Below the pieces are notes generated by a model, which saw nothing but the letters and a program-made list of their open reading frames with translations, ran no database searches and was not told the origin of the DNA. Source: Hyphobacterium sp. CCMP332 (lineage in GTDB: Bacteria; Pseudomonadota; Alphaproteobacteria; Caulobacterales; Maricaulaceae). From it: a DNA stretch of 64,000 bases. The translations under genes and the position numbers were made by a program. Location: the NCBI RefSeq assembly GCF_014323565.1, contig NZ_CP058669.1:1825501-1889500 (forward strand), read 5' to 3'. Position 1 is the stretch's first letter. Each line of letters starts with the position of its first letter. Positions 7,128 through 15,550 of this stretch are shown here, piece by piece.

Positions 7128-8681
7128 CTAGCGCTTGTTCCAGACCACGCGGTAAAGATCAAACCGCCGGTCGCGCAGATTGCGCACCGTGCCCGATTGC
7201 CGCGCCGCCGTCAGATCATCCAGCCGCACATCGGCGACCACAATGGTCTCGACATTCTCTGCCGCCACCGCCGCCAGACCGTCGCGCGCAAACGGGAAAT
7301 CACACGGCGTGATGATGGCGCTCTCGGCGTAATTCACATCCATATTCTCAACGTCCGGCAGATTGCCGACATTGCCCGCCGTCACCACATAGACCTGGTT
7401 CTCGATCGCCCGCGCATGGGCGCAATAGCGCACCCGCAAATGCCCCGTCCGGTCATCCGTCGCATAGGGCACGAACAATATGCCCGCCCCCTCATCCGCC
7501 AGCTTGCGCGCCAGCTCCGGGAATTCGGCGTCATAACAGATCAGCACCCCGATCGGCCCGCAATCGGTCTGGATGGTGCGCACCTCATTGCCGCCCTTGA
7601 TTCCCCACCAGAATTTCTCGTTCGGCGTGGGGTGGATTTTCTCCTGCGCATGCACCGAGCCGTCGCGCAGGAAAACATAGGCCACATTCTGGATGTCGCC
7701 ATCATCGGTCTGGGTCGGATGCGATCCGCCGATGATGTTGATATTGTATCCCACCGCCAGGCTGCGCATGAATTCAATGAAGCCGGGCGTATGTTTCGTC
7801 AGCGCCTGGATCGATTCCTCCGGCGTCAGCTTGCGCTTTTCCAGCGCCAGCAAAGCCACGGTGAACATCTCCGGAAACACGCAGAAATCCGCCCGGTAGT
7901 CCGAACACACATCCACGAAATACTCGATATTGCGCTCGAAGGCCTCAAGGCTGTCTTCCGCCCGCGCCTGAAACTGCACCGCGGCGACACGCACCGTGCG
8001 CGGCTCCGGCCGGACCGGCGCTTTCTCATCCTCGACCCAGGACGGATTGTGCCAGGCCATCAACAGGGCATAGCCGAGGGAATCCCTGTCCTCGTCATAA
8101 TACCCTTTCATCAGCCGCACCGGCTCGAAGCCCTGCCGCGCCTGGAAGGCATAGACCGGGTCCCGGGCCTTCTTGGCCTTCACCGCCTCCAGATAATTCT
8201 CCGGCGTGCCGTATTCCTTGACCTTGCGGCGCAGCGACGGGAAGCGCGCGCCATAGACAATGCCCTTCAGCCCCCAGTCCTCGCACAGACCGCGCCGTGC
8301 ATCATACAGGCGTTGCCCCAGCCGGATGCGGCGCACATTGGGGTCCACACAGATTTCCGCGCCATACAGCCAGTCACCATCGGGATTATGCAGCGTGCCA
8401 TAGCCATGGCCGGTAATGCTGTCGAGCGTATGGTCTTCAAACGCCAGCGCTTCATCAACGATGAATGTCGAGGCCCAGCCCGCCAGCTCTCCATCCAGCT
8501 CGACCACGAACTGGCCTTCCGGAAAGCGTTCCAGCCGGCCCTTGATCATGCCCGGCTCATCCGGCTCCAGTTTCGGAAAGGCCCGTTTCTGCAGCGCGAT
8601 AATGTCGTCTATATCGCCGGCCTCCGCATTACGGATGATCAGGCGCGCGGACTTCTTGTGCGCATTATCAGCTGCGGGCAT
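7128..8681 (-). CDS. Fused GNAT acetyltransferase and carbon-nitrogen hydrolase
   Basis: A 517-residue two-domain protein. Residues about 12-210 form a GNAT N-acetyltransferase domain (ICVDPNVRRIRLGQRLYDARR is the acetyl-CoA-binding segment). Residues about 228-510 form a nitrilase-superfamily domain with the full catalytic triad: Glu271 (FPEMFT), Lys348 (EKIHPTPNE) and Cys382 (LICYDAEFPEL). It starts eight bases after aguB and has its own AGGATAA ribosome site, so it belongs to the agmatine operon. A reasonable inference is that it acylates a polyamine or related amine and hydrolyses an amide bond in the same pathway, but neither activity has been shown here. The linked acetyltransferase-nitrilase architecture is a recognised branch of the nitrilase superfamily. 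Confidence 0.88.
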   Translation of the reverse strand: MPAADNAHKKSARLIIRNAEAGDIDDIIALQKRAFPKLEPDEPGMIKGRLERFPEGQFVVELDGELAGWASTFIVDEALAFEDHTLDSITGHGYGTLHNPDGDWLYGAEICVDPNVRRIRLGQRLYDARRGLCEDWGLKGIVYGARFPSLRRKVKEYGTPENYLEAVKAKKARDPVYAFQARQGFEPVRLMKGYYDEDRDSLGYALLMAWHNPSWVEDEKAPVRPEPRTVRVAAVQFQARAEDSLEAFERNIEYFVDVCSDYRADFCVFPEMFTVALLALEKRKLTPEESIQALTKHTPGFIEFMRSLAVGYNINIIGGSHPTQTDDGDIQNVAYVFLRDGSVHAQEKIHPTPNEKFWWGIKGGNEVRTIQTDCGPIGVLICYDAEFPELARKLADEGAGILFVPYATDDRTGHLRVRYCAHARAIENQVYVVTAGNVGNLPDVENMDVNYAESAIITPCDFPFARDGLAAVAAENVETIVVADVRLDDLTAARQSGTVRNLRDRRFDLYRVVWNKR

Positions 8682-8689
8682 GAATTATC

Positions 8690-9526
8690 CTATTTGTAAA
8701 ATTCGGGACGGCGGTCCCGGAAAAAACCCCAGGCCGCACGGTGGCGATTGAGAAAGTCGAGGTCGAAGCTTGCGGTAATGAAACCGGTTTCGGTCCGGTC
8801 CAGTTCCGCGACGACCGCCCCGGCATGATCGGCAATGAAGGACGTACCATAAAAAACCTGTCCGTCCTCGTCTCCCACACGGTTGGCGGCAATGACCGGC
8901 ATGACGTTGGAAACAGCATGACCCTGCATGGCCCGCCGCCAGCGCGCCGCCGTGTCCAGGCTGTCATCATGCGGCTCGGATCCGATGGCCGTCGGATACA
9001 TCAGGATGTCCGCGCCCATCAGTGCCATGGCCCGGGCGCTTTCCGGAAACCATTGGTCCCAGCAGATGCCGACACCGATCCGGCCATGCCGCGTAGGCCA
9101 GACCTTGAAACCCGTATCGCCCGGCCGGAAATAGTATTTCTCCATATAACCCGGACCATCCGGAATATGGCTCTTGCGGTAGACGCCCATCGCCGCGCCA
9201 TCGGCGTCAATCATGACCAGCGAATTATAATAGCACGGCCCGTCCTTCTCGAAGATCGAAACCGGTATGACCACGCCCAGATCCCTGGCCAGCGGCTGCA
9301 AAGCGGTCACGCAGGGATGCTCAAGCGCCGGATAGGCCTGCGCAAACCAGTGTTCTTCCTGCGTCTTGCAGAAATACGGCCCCTGGAACAATTCGGGCGG
9401 CAAGATGACTTGCGCCCCCGCAGCTGCCGCCTCGCGGATCAGGCCGGCCACAGTCTCGATATTCGCGTTGGTGTCGTCACCGAAGGGCGCCTGTAGCGCC
9501 GCCACGGTCAGCTTTTGATCCGGCAT
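8690..9526 (-). CDS. aguB: N-carbamoylputrescine amidase
   Basis: The 278-residue enzyme converts N-carbamoylputrescine to putrescine, CO2 and ammonia in the cytoplasm. It is a nitrilase-superfamily protein with catalytic Glu45 (LPPELFQGPYF), Lys118 (VYRKSHIPDGPGY) and Cys155 (GVGICWDQWFPE). The extended motifs around these residues and the HDDSLDTAARWRRAMQGHA stretch are those of AguB. The ATG at 9526 is preferred to a longer frame because it aligns with the family N terminus. It lies between the beta-lactamase-fold hydrolase and the acetyltransferase-nitrilase fusion, with aguA upstream, so the pathway from agmatine to putrescine is complete in this operon. Confidence 0.93.
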   Translation of the reverse strand: MPDQKLTVAALQAPFGDDTNANIETVAGLIREAAAAGAQVILPPELFQGPYFCKTQEEHWFAQAYPALEHPCVTALQPLARDLGVVIPVSIFEKDGPCYYNSLVMIDADGAAMGVYRKSHIPDGPGYMEKYYFRPGDTGFKVWPTRHGRIGVGICWDQWFPESARAMALMGADILMYPTAIGSEPHDDSLDTAARWRRAMQGHAVSNVMPVIAANRVGDEDGQVFYGTSFIADHAGAVVAELDRTETGFITASFDLDFLNRHRAAWGFFRDRRPEFYK

Positions 9527-9539
9527 GAAAATGTCCGTT

Positions 9540-10769
9540 CTATTCGTCGAGCTGGTCAATCCAGTCGCCCGGGCCATCGCCCGTCCGCAAATCCATCAGC
9601 GTCGGAAACAGCCACCACGGGGCGTCACCATCCGCATTCCACAGACCCACATAAGCAAATCCGGTCGCGGGTTCCAGATAGATTTGTGCACCATAACCGG
9701 AAAGATAGCCGGAATGTGTCAGAAGCTGTCGTCCATTCCAGTCATAGGTGCGCCAGCCCAGACCATAACCCGTTGAGTCAATTCTCTCCGCCAGCCTGTA
9801 CATCCGTCGCGTCTGCTCCGGGGTATCGCCCTGACTGGTCTGAACCCGGTGTAGCACTTCCTGCGGTATGCGCTGGCTCGCCCCCAGATGGGCCCGGGCA
9901 TAAGCGATCATATCGCGAAGCGACACATTCACGCCGGCCGCAGACACAGTCGTATCATAGGCCGATTGCGGATCACCCGCGACGGGCTGGCCGCCCACGC
10001 GCTCGCGGCGGCGATGGGGACGTGCCCAGCTATCGGCCGTAATCAGGTCATCAACGCCGATGGTGGCATCCTCCATGCCAATCCGCTCGAACAGCCACGC
10101 CCGCATCGCCATTTCGAACGGCAATCCGGCGGCCTGGGCGCCGAGCGTTTCAAGGCTGGTATAGGTCACATTCTGATAGCTGTAACACTGACCGGGGCGA
10201 CAGACGGTTCTCTGGGCCCGGAAGCGGTTGCGCAGATCATAAAGCTCGATCCCGGCCTCCATCTGCCGGTCCAGCGTATGCGGCGTCAGACCGGTACGCT
10301 GCGCCAGCACCTGCTCGACAGTGGCTGCCCGCCCATTGGGCAGGGGCAGGAGTTCGCGGGGCACATCATCGACCAGATTCAAGCGGCCCTCATGTTCGAG
10401 CAAAGCCATCAGCGTTCCGGTCATGCCCTTCGACACCGAGGCCGCCCGAAACAGCGTCCGGTCGGTGATCGGCCGCCCCGATCCCACGGCTTCTTCACCG
10501 GAGGTATAGATGAAGACCGGCTCCCCATGCTCGAGAACGGCAATCGCCAGACCCGCCATATAATCGCGCCCGGCGACGTCTTCGACGCGCTGGCGAAAGG
10601 GCGTGAGATAGTCCAGCGCACTGGGTGGACGCGGCGTATGGGGCATGAAGACAGGTTCGAGCGCAGCGAAAATGGCGGGTGAGACCTGCACAATAAAAGC
10701 CGGGCTGGACGCAGCAGCAGAGCCGGTCCAGGCGGTCAATAACACAAATATCAAACCCAGGGCGCGCAT
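9540..10769 (-). CDS. Exported beta-lactamase-fold serine hydrolase
   Basis: The 409-residue protein has a signal peptide (MRALGLIFVLLTAWTGSAAA) and the class C beta-lactamase/esterase fold. The nucleophile motif is S111-V-S-K114, the second motif is Y198-Q-N200, and HSG near residue 350 replaces the KTG box. The product should act in the periplasm as a peptidase or esterase. It sits between aguA and aguB with spacings of 37 and 13 bases, which is odd for a biosynthetic operon. The ATG at 10769 is chosen because a GGGGGATGAGGGC ribosome site precedes it. Its substrate is unknown; release of an amine or agmatine conjugate is only a guess. Confidence 0.85.
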   Translation of the reverse strand: MRALGLIFVLLTAWTGSAAASSPAFIVQVSPAIFAALEPVFMPHTPRPPSALDYLTPFRQRVEDVAGRDYMAGLAIAVLEHGEPVFIYTSGEEAVGSGRPITDRTLFRAASVSKGMTGTLMALLEHEGRLNLVDDVPRELLPLPNGRAATVEQVLAQRTGLTPHTLDRQMEAGIELYDLRNRFRAQRTVCRPGQCYSYQNVTYTSLETLGAQAAGLPFEMAMRAWLFERIGMEDATIGVDDLITADSWARPHRRRERVGGQPVAGDPQSAYDTTVSAAGVNVSLRDMIAYARAHLGASQRIPQEVLHRVQTSQGDTPEQTRRMYRLAERIDSTGYGLGWRTYDWNGRQLLTHSGYLSGYGAQIYLEPATGFAYVGLWNADGDAPWWLFPTLMDLRTGDGPGDWIDQLDE

Positions 10770-10806
10770 GCCCTCATCCCCCACGTCTACAGCCGGGAGA
10801 CAGCTT

Positions 10807-11823
10807 TCAGGTCATTCGCGGCAAATTGCAGGTAACGCAATGAAAGGCGCCGCCGCCTGAAAGGATCGCCCGTGCCGGACTCGTTAACACTTTCTTCTCT
10901 GGCAGAGCATCTTGCAAGGCCTGCGCCGCCGATTTCCCCGGAGATTCGTCATAGATCGGCATAATGATCCGATCGAACGCCGATACCCAGTTCATGTGGG
11001 AGGCCGGCATGGGCTTGCCATCCTCATCCTCGACTTTGCCGGGAGACGGTATTTCGATGACCCGGAACCGTTTCCCGTCTGGCGTTTTCATCCGCCGCAG
11101 CTGAGCCGAAATCTCCTGCAGGACGTCGGCCTGGGGATCATCAGCACCGTTCGGCGACTGGCAAACCACGACGCCGGGCGCCACAAAGCGGGCAATATTG
11201 TCGATATGACCATCCGTATGGTCGAAATGCAGGCCGCGGTCGACCCAGTAGATCGTCTCGACTCCCAGCGTCGAATAGAACAGGTCCTCGACATCCGCTT
11301 CGGTCCGGTCCGGATTACGAAACTGGCTCATCACGCATTGCCGGGTGGTCAGAACGCCGCCGACACCGTCAAATTCCAGCGCCCCACCCTCACAGGTCAG
11401 ATCAACCTTCTTCAAAGGTACGCCGGCAAGATCTGCGATCACGCCGCCCACTTCATCATCGCCGGGCAATTCATATTTCCCGCCCCAGCCGTTGAAGCGG
11501 AACTGGACCGCTTCCATTCGTCCCTTCCGCAAGCGGAACACCGGCCCGGTATCGCGCGCCCAGACATCTCCGTAGTCCGCACGAACGATCTCGGCGCGAT
11601 TGCCCAGCGCCGCCCTGGCCGAAGCCTCGGCCTGATCAGTGGCCGCCAGAATGGTGATCGCCTGAGCGGTTTCACCCTCGCCGGCCAGAAGACTGACAAA
11701 CTGTGCGAACTCGGCCTGCGCCGGCTCGAGGTCGGCTTCCCAGAGATCGGGATCAGCCGGCCAGCAGGTAAAAATCCGGTCCTGAGGTGCAAATTCGTGA
11801 GGTATGGAAAAATCGTTTTTCAT
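10807..11823 (-). CDS. aguA: Agmatine deiminase
   Basis: The 338-residue enzyme hydrolyses agmatine to N-carbamoylputrescine and ammonia. Its signatures are the N-terminal TCWPADPDLWEADL, the substrate-binding YGDVWARDTGPVF, FNGWGGKY, the catalytic HTDGHIDN, and the C-terminal GGGAFHC with the nucleophile Cys329. It is the promoter-proximal gene of a four-gene minus-strand operon with aguB and the acetyltransferase-nitrilase fusion. The family usually has 340-380 residues, so this is full length. Confidence 0.95.
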   Translation of the reverse strand: MKNDFSIPHEFAPQDRIFTCWPADPDLWEADLEPAQAEFAQFVSLLAGEGETAQAITILAATDQAEASARAALGNRAEIVRADYGDVWARDTGPVFRLRKGRMEAVQFRFNGWGGKYELPGDDEVGGVIADLAGVPLKKVDLTCEGGALEFDGVGGVLTTRQCVMSQFRNPDRTEADVEDLFYSTLGVETIYWVDRGLHFDHTDGHIDNIARFVAPGVVVCQSPNGADDPQADVLQEISAQLRRMKTPDGKRFRVIEIPSPGKVEDEDGKPMPASHMNWVSAFDRIIMPIYDESPGKSAAQALQDALPEKKVLTSPARAILSGGGAFHCVTCNLPRMT

Positions 11824-11871
11824 GACATTCCGCTAGCATGAAGGCGGCGTCCCTGCCAGCGGGATGCGCGC

Positions 11872-11902
11872 AAAAGAAAAGGGGCGGCTGACAAGCCGCC
11901 CC
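11872..11902 (-). terminator. Intrinsic terminator of the Oar-like receptor gene
   Basis: A perfect 9-bp stem (ggggcggct at 11881-11889, agccgcccc at 11894-11902, four-base loop) is followed on the minus strand by TTTTCTTTT. It begins 32 bases past the stop of the receptor gene and upstream of aguA, separating the two minus-strand units. Confidence 0.85.
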
Positions 11903-11934
11903 CATCCTTGTCCGGTTGACCCGGTTACGAGAAA

Positions 11935-14900
11935 TTAGAACTCGTAACGCAGGCCGATACGGATGTTGTAAACCGAGCTGCCGGAACTCAGGAAGCCGGT
12001 CGGCTCACGGAAGTTCTGGTAGCGGTTGTAGCGATAAACGCAGGAGCCCGCCGTCGTACATGCAGTGCGCATGGCATCGCCGGTCAGAGCCGTCGCACCA
12101 TTGACGCCGTTTGCGGCGACATCAGCAGTGGACACCATATCTGCCTGCACCAGAGCTACCTGACCGAAGCCAGGAGCATTGTACTGGGTGCCCCACTCAT
12201 CGTTCAGCATGTTGAGGACGTTCTCGATATCAACCACCAGATTGAAGCGGTTGTCACCGACAAATTCCTCGACGAAGGGCAGGCTGCCCAGCTCTTGCTG
12301 GATGCGAAGGTCCCACTGCTGGTTCCACGGACCGAAGTCGGAATTGACTTCATGGATTTGTCCACGAGCCAGGCCACGGCTGTTGATCAGGGCATCGAAA
12401 GCCGTCTGATTGAAGGTCCCGGCATAGACGACCCGTGCATCACCCGCAGTCGGGATGTAGAGCGGGCTATTGTCAAACGGACCTTCACCCAGGCCTGCAC
12501 GACCGAACAGCGAGTTCGAATTGTTGATATCGAACGTGTAGGTGAACGGCGCACCGGAGGTGATTTCACCGAACAGGTCAAAGCGTGTGGTCAGATCGCC
12601 GAAGAAATCACGCTCGTACCAGAAGCTGAGCGCGAAGCGGTCCTGGACCTGGTAGATGGATGTCCGGGCCGACGGGAAGTTCCGGTCCGTATCCACAATA
12701 CCACGCCAGCTCGAAATACCGCGGGAGGACGAACCTTCCGATCCCATTTCCACGTCCTGATAGCCATAGGACCACTGGAAGCCGAGGCCGTTCTCGAACT
12801 CTTTGGCCAGGGTGAAGGTGAAGATGTGGTTTTCGCCTTCGGAGTGGTTGGTCAGCTGGGTGAAGTTGCCAATGCCAAGGGCATCAAGGTCGGCATAGAT
12901 GGTACGTCCATCCGGTGCTACACCGGTCGGCAGAGCTGCCGGAAGCTGCGTCTGGGCCAGATTACGCCACTGGAAGCCATTATTCGTACGATTGTACAGA
13001 TACTGGAAGGTGAAGCGGTAATCGGTACCGAGATTGAAGAATTCCGGCAGACCGAACATGTCGCCCAGTTCTGCATCAAACTCCTGATCGACCCGGATGG
13101 AGGCCCGCCAGTCGGACGGGATTTCGAAGTTAGGGTCAATGCCGTCAATAACCGACGGCGTGCCGTTGGCCACATTGTTCAGAAGGTTTTGCGGAATGCC
13201 GAAACCGTTCAGCGTGACATTGTTGGCCGAAGTGAAGACCGTCGATTGCTGGAAGGCGTTGGAAATCCAGACCATCGGATTGCCGCCGGAGAAGAGACCG
13301 AAGCCACCGGAAACCGTTGTGCGGTCAAGCGGCGTCCAGCGAGCGCTGAGACGCGGCATGAACACGTCACGGCCATCCAGGTTTTCTTGCGAAGACTGGC
13401 CGAAATTGGTTGCGATCGCAGGATCATTCGGCGGCGTGTCGTCCTGGCTGAAGAACTCCCAGCGGAAACCACCTTGCAGTTCCAGTTCCGGCAAGACCTG
13501 CCAGGTGTCCTGACCAAAGATCGTGAAGCGATCAACACCCCACTCGGCAGCACCGGTCGATGCGTTGTTCGACGGAACGTTGACGTATTCGATACGCGCC
13601 GTGCCGTTGATGATGTCCTGGACATTGTTGAAGATGAAACGGCCATTCGAGGACGCAATGAAGACATTGCGCAGTTCGAATTGCTCGTATTCACCGCCCA
13701 GTGTCAGAACGTGGTTGCCGGCGGAATAGTCAGCAGAACCGAACAGGGTCAGACGGGTGTCGTCATATTCGTTGGCGTGACGGAAGCGGTCGCAACCACC
13801 AATAAAGGTGGTTTCGCTGGTATTTGTCAGCAAACCGTCGAGAACCGTTCCGGCCACATCGGCCGCACTGAGGCGGAATTCGAGATGCGGTTGACCGGCG
13901 CCGGCGCGGCAATTCTGGCCGCGGACGAATTCGGTGTAGTTCACACGGAAGGTCGTCGACAGATTGGCGTTCCAGTCGGAGAACACCTGACCGGTATAGG
14001 CGGTTACATCAACCGGAATGTCATACCAGGAAGAAACAAAACCCGTACCGCTTGTGCTGGTGCCGGCTTCCTTCGTGCTTTGATAGGTGAAGGATGCGCG
14101 ATGGTCCTGATTGATGTTCCAGTCGAGACGGCCAAGGAGGCGTTCCGAAGTGACCGGATTTGAAACCGATGTCGGACGGCCGCCCATGTTAAAGCCGAGC
14201 TCGTTCTGAACCAGGGTGTTCAGTGCATTGTAGAAGCCTGCCTGACGGCCGTTTGCCGCATCACCGGCAGAAAAGTCGGTGCTCGAACCGGATTCGAACT
14301 CGTCATAGGACACAAAGAAGAACAGCGTGTCTTCGATGATCGGGCCACCGAGCGTGATGCCATACTCTTCTTCGGTGAAGGGCGGGTTGCCCACGATGTT
14401 TCCATCGACAACATCGCCGCGGAAATCTTCGTCGGAACGATAGTAGAAGAGAGAACCGTCAAACTCATTCGTGCCCGAGCGGGTCACGATGTTGACCAGG
14501 CCGCCGGTGAAGTTACCGGCTGTGACCGAGTAATCCGAGGCCACGATTGACGCCGATTCGATGGCGTCGAGGTTGATTGGCGAACGGCTGGTCGCATAGG
14601 TGTTGGAGCCCAGACCGAAATTGTCCTGCTGCAGCGCACCATCAATGGCCAGCGCGTTGAAGCGCGGGTTGATACCAGCGACAGAGAGGTTGCCTTCACC
14701 GCTGGAATTGGCGAGCGGGTCGCGCAACAGCGTAGCGATGACATCGCGATTGGTCGAAGGCTGGTTGGCAATGTCGCGAGCCGTATAGGTCGAGCCGGCG
14801 CCATTGTTGATGTCCAGCGACTGGAGGCGCTGACCCAGGACAACGATCGTGTCAGCCTGGCCGCCTTGCAGTGTCACGCGGATCGGTGTGTTCGAACCCG

Positions 14901-15210
14901 GATCGAGGCGAATATCCTCGATGATATCCGCCTGAAAGCCTTCAGCCTGAATGGCGAGACGGTATGGACCGCCAACCCGCAGACCGGACTGGAAGAAGTT
15001 ACCGTCACCAGCTGTCAGGGTGGTCGAAACCGTACCGGACGGAATGTGAATGATCGTCACGGTCGCGCCGTTGATGGCAGAACCATCTTCGGCAACCACG
15101 GAACCGCGCACCTGCGATGACGTATTCTGGGCATAAACCGCAGCGGGTGCTGCAAGTGCGAACAGAGCAGCTGCCGCTGCGCTGTAAGAAAGTTTTCTTG
15201 AGAATGACAT
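11935..15210 (-). CDS. Oar-like TonB-dependent receptor with carboxypeptidase-regulatory domain
   Basis: The mature part of this 1091-residue protein follows a signal peptide ending APAAVYAQ. Residues about 30-115 form an Ig-like carboxypeptidase-regulatory domain (VRGSVVAEDGSAINGATVTI, then VGGPYRLAIQAEGFQ). A plug domain (about 125-235) and a very large beta-barrel ending IRIGLRYEF follow. This is the layout of Oar/OmpA-like TonB receptors, often involved in uptake of peptides or polysaccharides or in cell-surface adhesion. The ATG at 15210 has a GGAAG ribosome site six bases ahead; the longer frame does not. It is monocistronic with a strong terminator. The substrate is not readable. Confidence 0.9.
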   Translation of the reverse strand: MSFSRKLSYSAAAAALFALAAPAAVYAQNTSSQVRGSVVAEDGSAINGATVTIIHIPSGTVSTTLTAGDGNFFQSGLRVGGPYRLAIQAEGFQADIIEDIRLDPGSNTPIRVTLQGGQADTIVVLGQRLQSLDINNGAGSTYTARDIANQPSTNRDVIATLLRDPLANSSGEGNLSVAGINPRFNALAIDGALQQDNFGLGSNTYATSRSPINLDAIESASIVASDYSVTAGNFTGGLVNIVTRSGTNEFDGSLFYYRSDEDFRGDVVDGNIVGNPPFTEEEYGITLGGPIIEDTLFFFVSYDEFESGSSTDFSAGDAANGRQAGFYNALNTLVQNELGFNMGGRPTSVSNPVTSERLLGRLDWNINQDHRASFTYQSTKEAGTSTSGTGFVSSWYDIPVDVTAYTGQVFSDWNANLSTTFRVNYTEFVRGQNCRAGAGQPHLEFRLSAADVAGTVLDGLLTNTSETTFIGGCDRFRHANEYDDTRLTLFGSADYSAGNHVLTLGGEYEQFELRNVFIASSNGRFIFNNVQDIINGTARIEYVNVPSNNASTGAAEWGVDRFTIFGQDTWQVLPELELQGGFRWEFFSQDDTPPNDPAIATNFGQSSQENLDGRDVFMPRLSARWTPLDRTTVSGGFGLFSGGNPMVWISNAFQQSTVFTSANNVTLNGFGIPQNLLNNVANGTPSVIDGIDPNFEIPSDWRASIRVDQEFDAELGDMFGLPEFFNLGTDYRFTFQYLYNRTNNGFQWRNLAQTQLPAALPTGVAPDGRTIYADLDALGIGNFTQLTNHSEGENHIFTFTLAKEFENGLGFQWSYGYQDVEMGSEGSSSRGISSWRGIVDTDRNFPSARTSIYQVQDRFALSFWYERDFFGDLTTRFDLFGEITSGAPFTYTFDINNSNSLFGRAGLGEGPFDNSPLYIPTAGDARVVYAGTFNQTAFDALINSRGLARGQIHEVNSDFGPWNQQWDLRIQQELGSLPFVEEFVGDNRFNLVVDIENVLNMLNDEWGTQYNAPGFGQVALVQADMVSTADVAANGVNGATALTGDAMRTACTTAGSCVYRYNRYQNFREPTGFLSSGSSVYNIRIGLRYEF

Positions 15211-15550
15211 GGTTCTTCCAATCCCCACGAGTCGACGGAATGGGGACTGTCGCGGTCCCCGGTGAAACACGGGGCGGGCAATACGCCTCTGACGAAAAGG
15301 ATCAATGACTAATTTGTGACGCTTATGTGACGAAGCCCACGGTCATTTTGTTGCGGCGCACAAATGCGTTTTCGAGTCCCGGTAAACAAAATGTGAAGTG
15401 GCCTGAAAACATAACGAAAATTCTCCACTGCAATCGCGGTCAGGATTTCCACAATGTCAGCCATCAGCCGTCAGGCGCGGATGACGGGGCACGAACATTT
15501 CCCTAAAAGTGCGGCTTGTATGTTACACCTCTCTCAGGCAGGAAGCCGTC
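15211..15550. other. Divergent intergenic promoter region
   Basis: This 340-base stretch separates the receptor gene and the glycosyltransferase gene, which diverge. It must hold promoters for both. It is locally AT-rich between about 15300 and 15430, but I cannot assign a specific -35/-10 pair or operator with confidence. Confidence 0.5.

Noticed and set aside
7197-8699. 500-codon plus-strand frame opposite the acetyltransferase-nitrilase gene
   Set aside because: The catalytic triad and operon context support the minus strand; the plus frame is a shadow.
12295-14163. 622-codon plus-strand frame opposite the Oar-like receptor
   Set aside because: It is a codon-bias shadow of the receptor gene: no ribosome site, no domain, and composition rich in Arg/Gly/Val as expected for antisense frames in GC-rich DNA.
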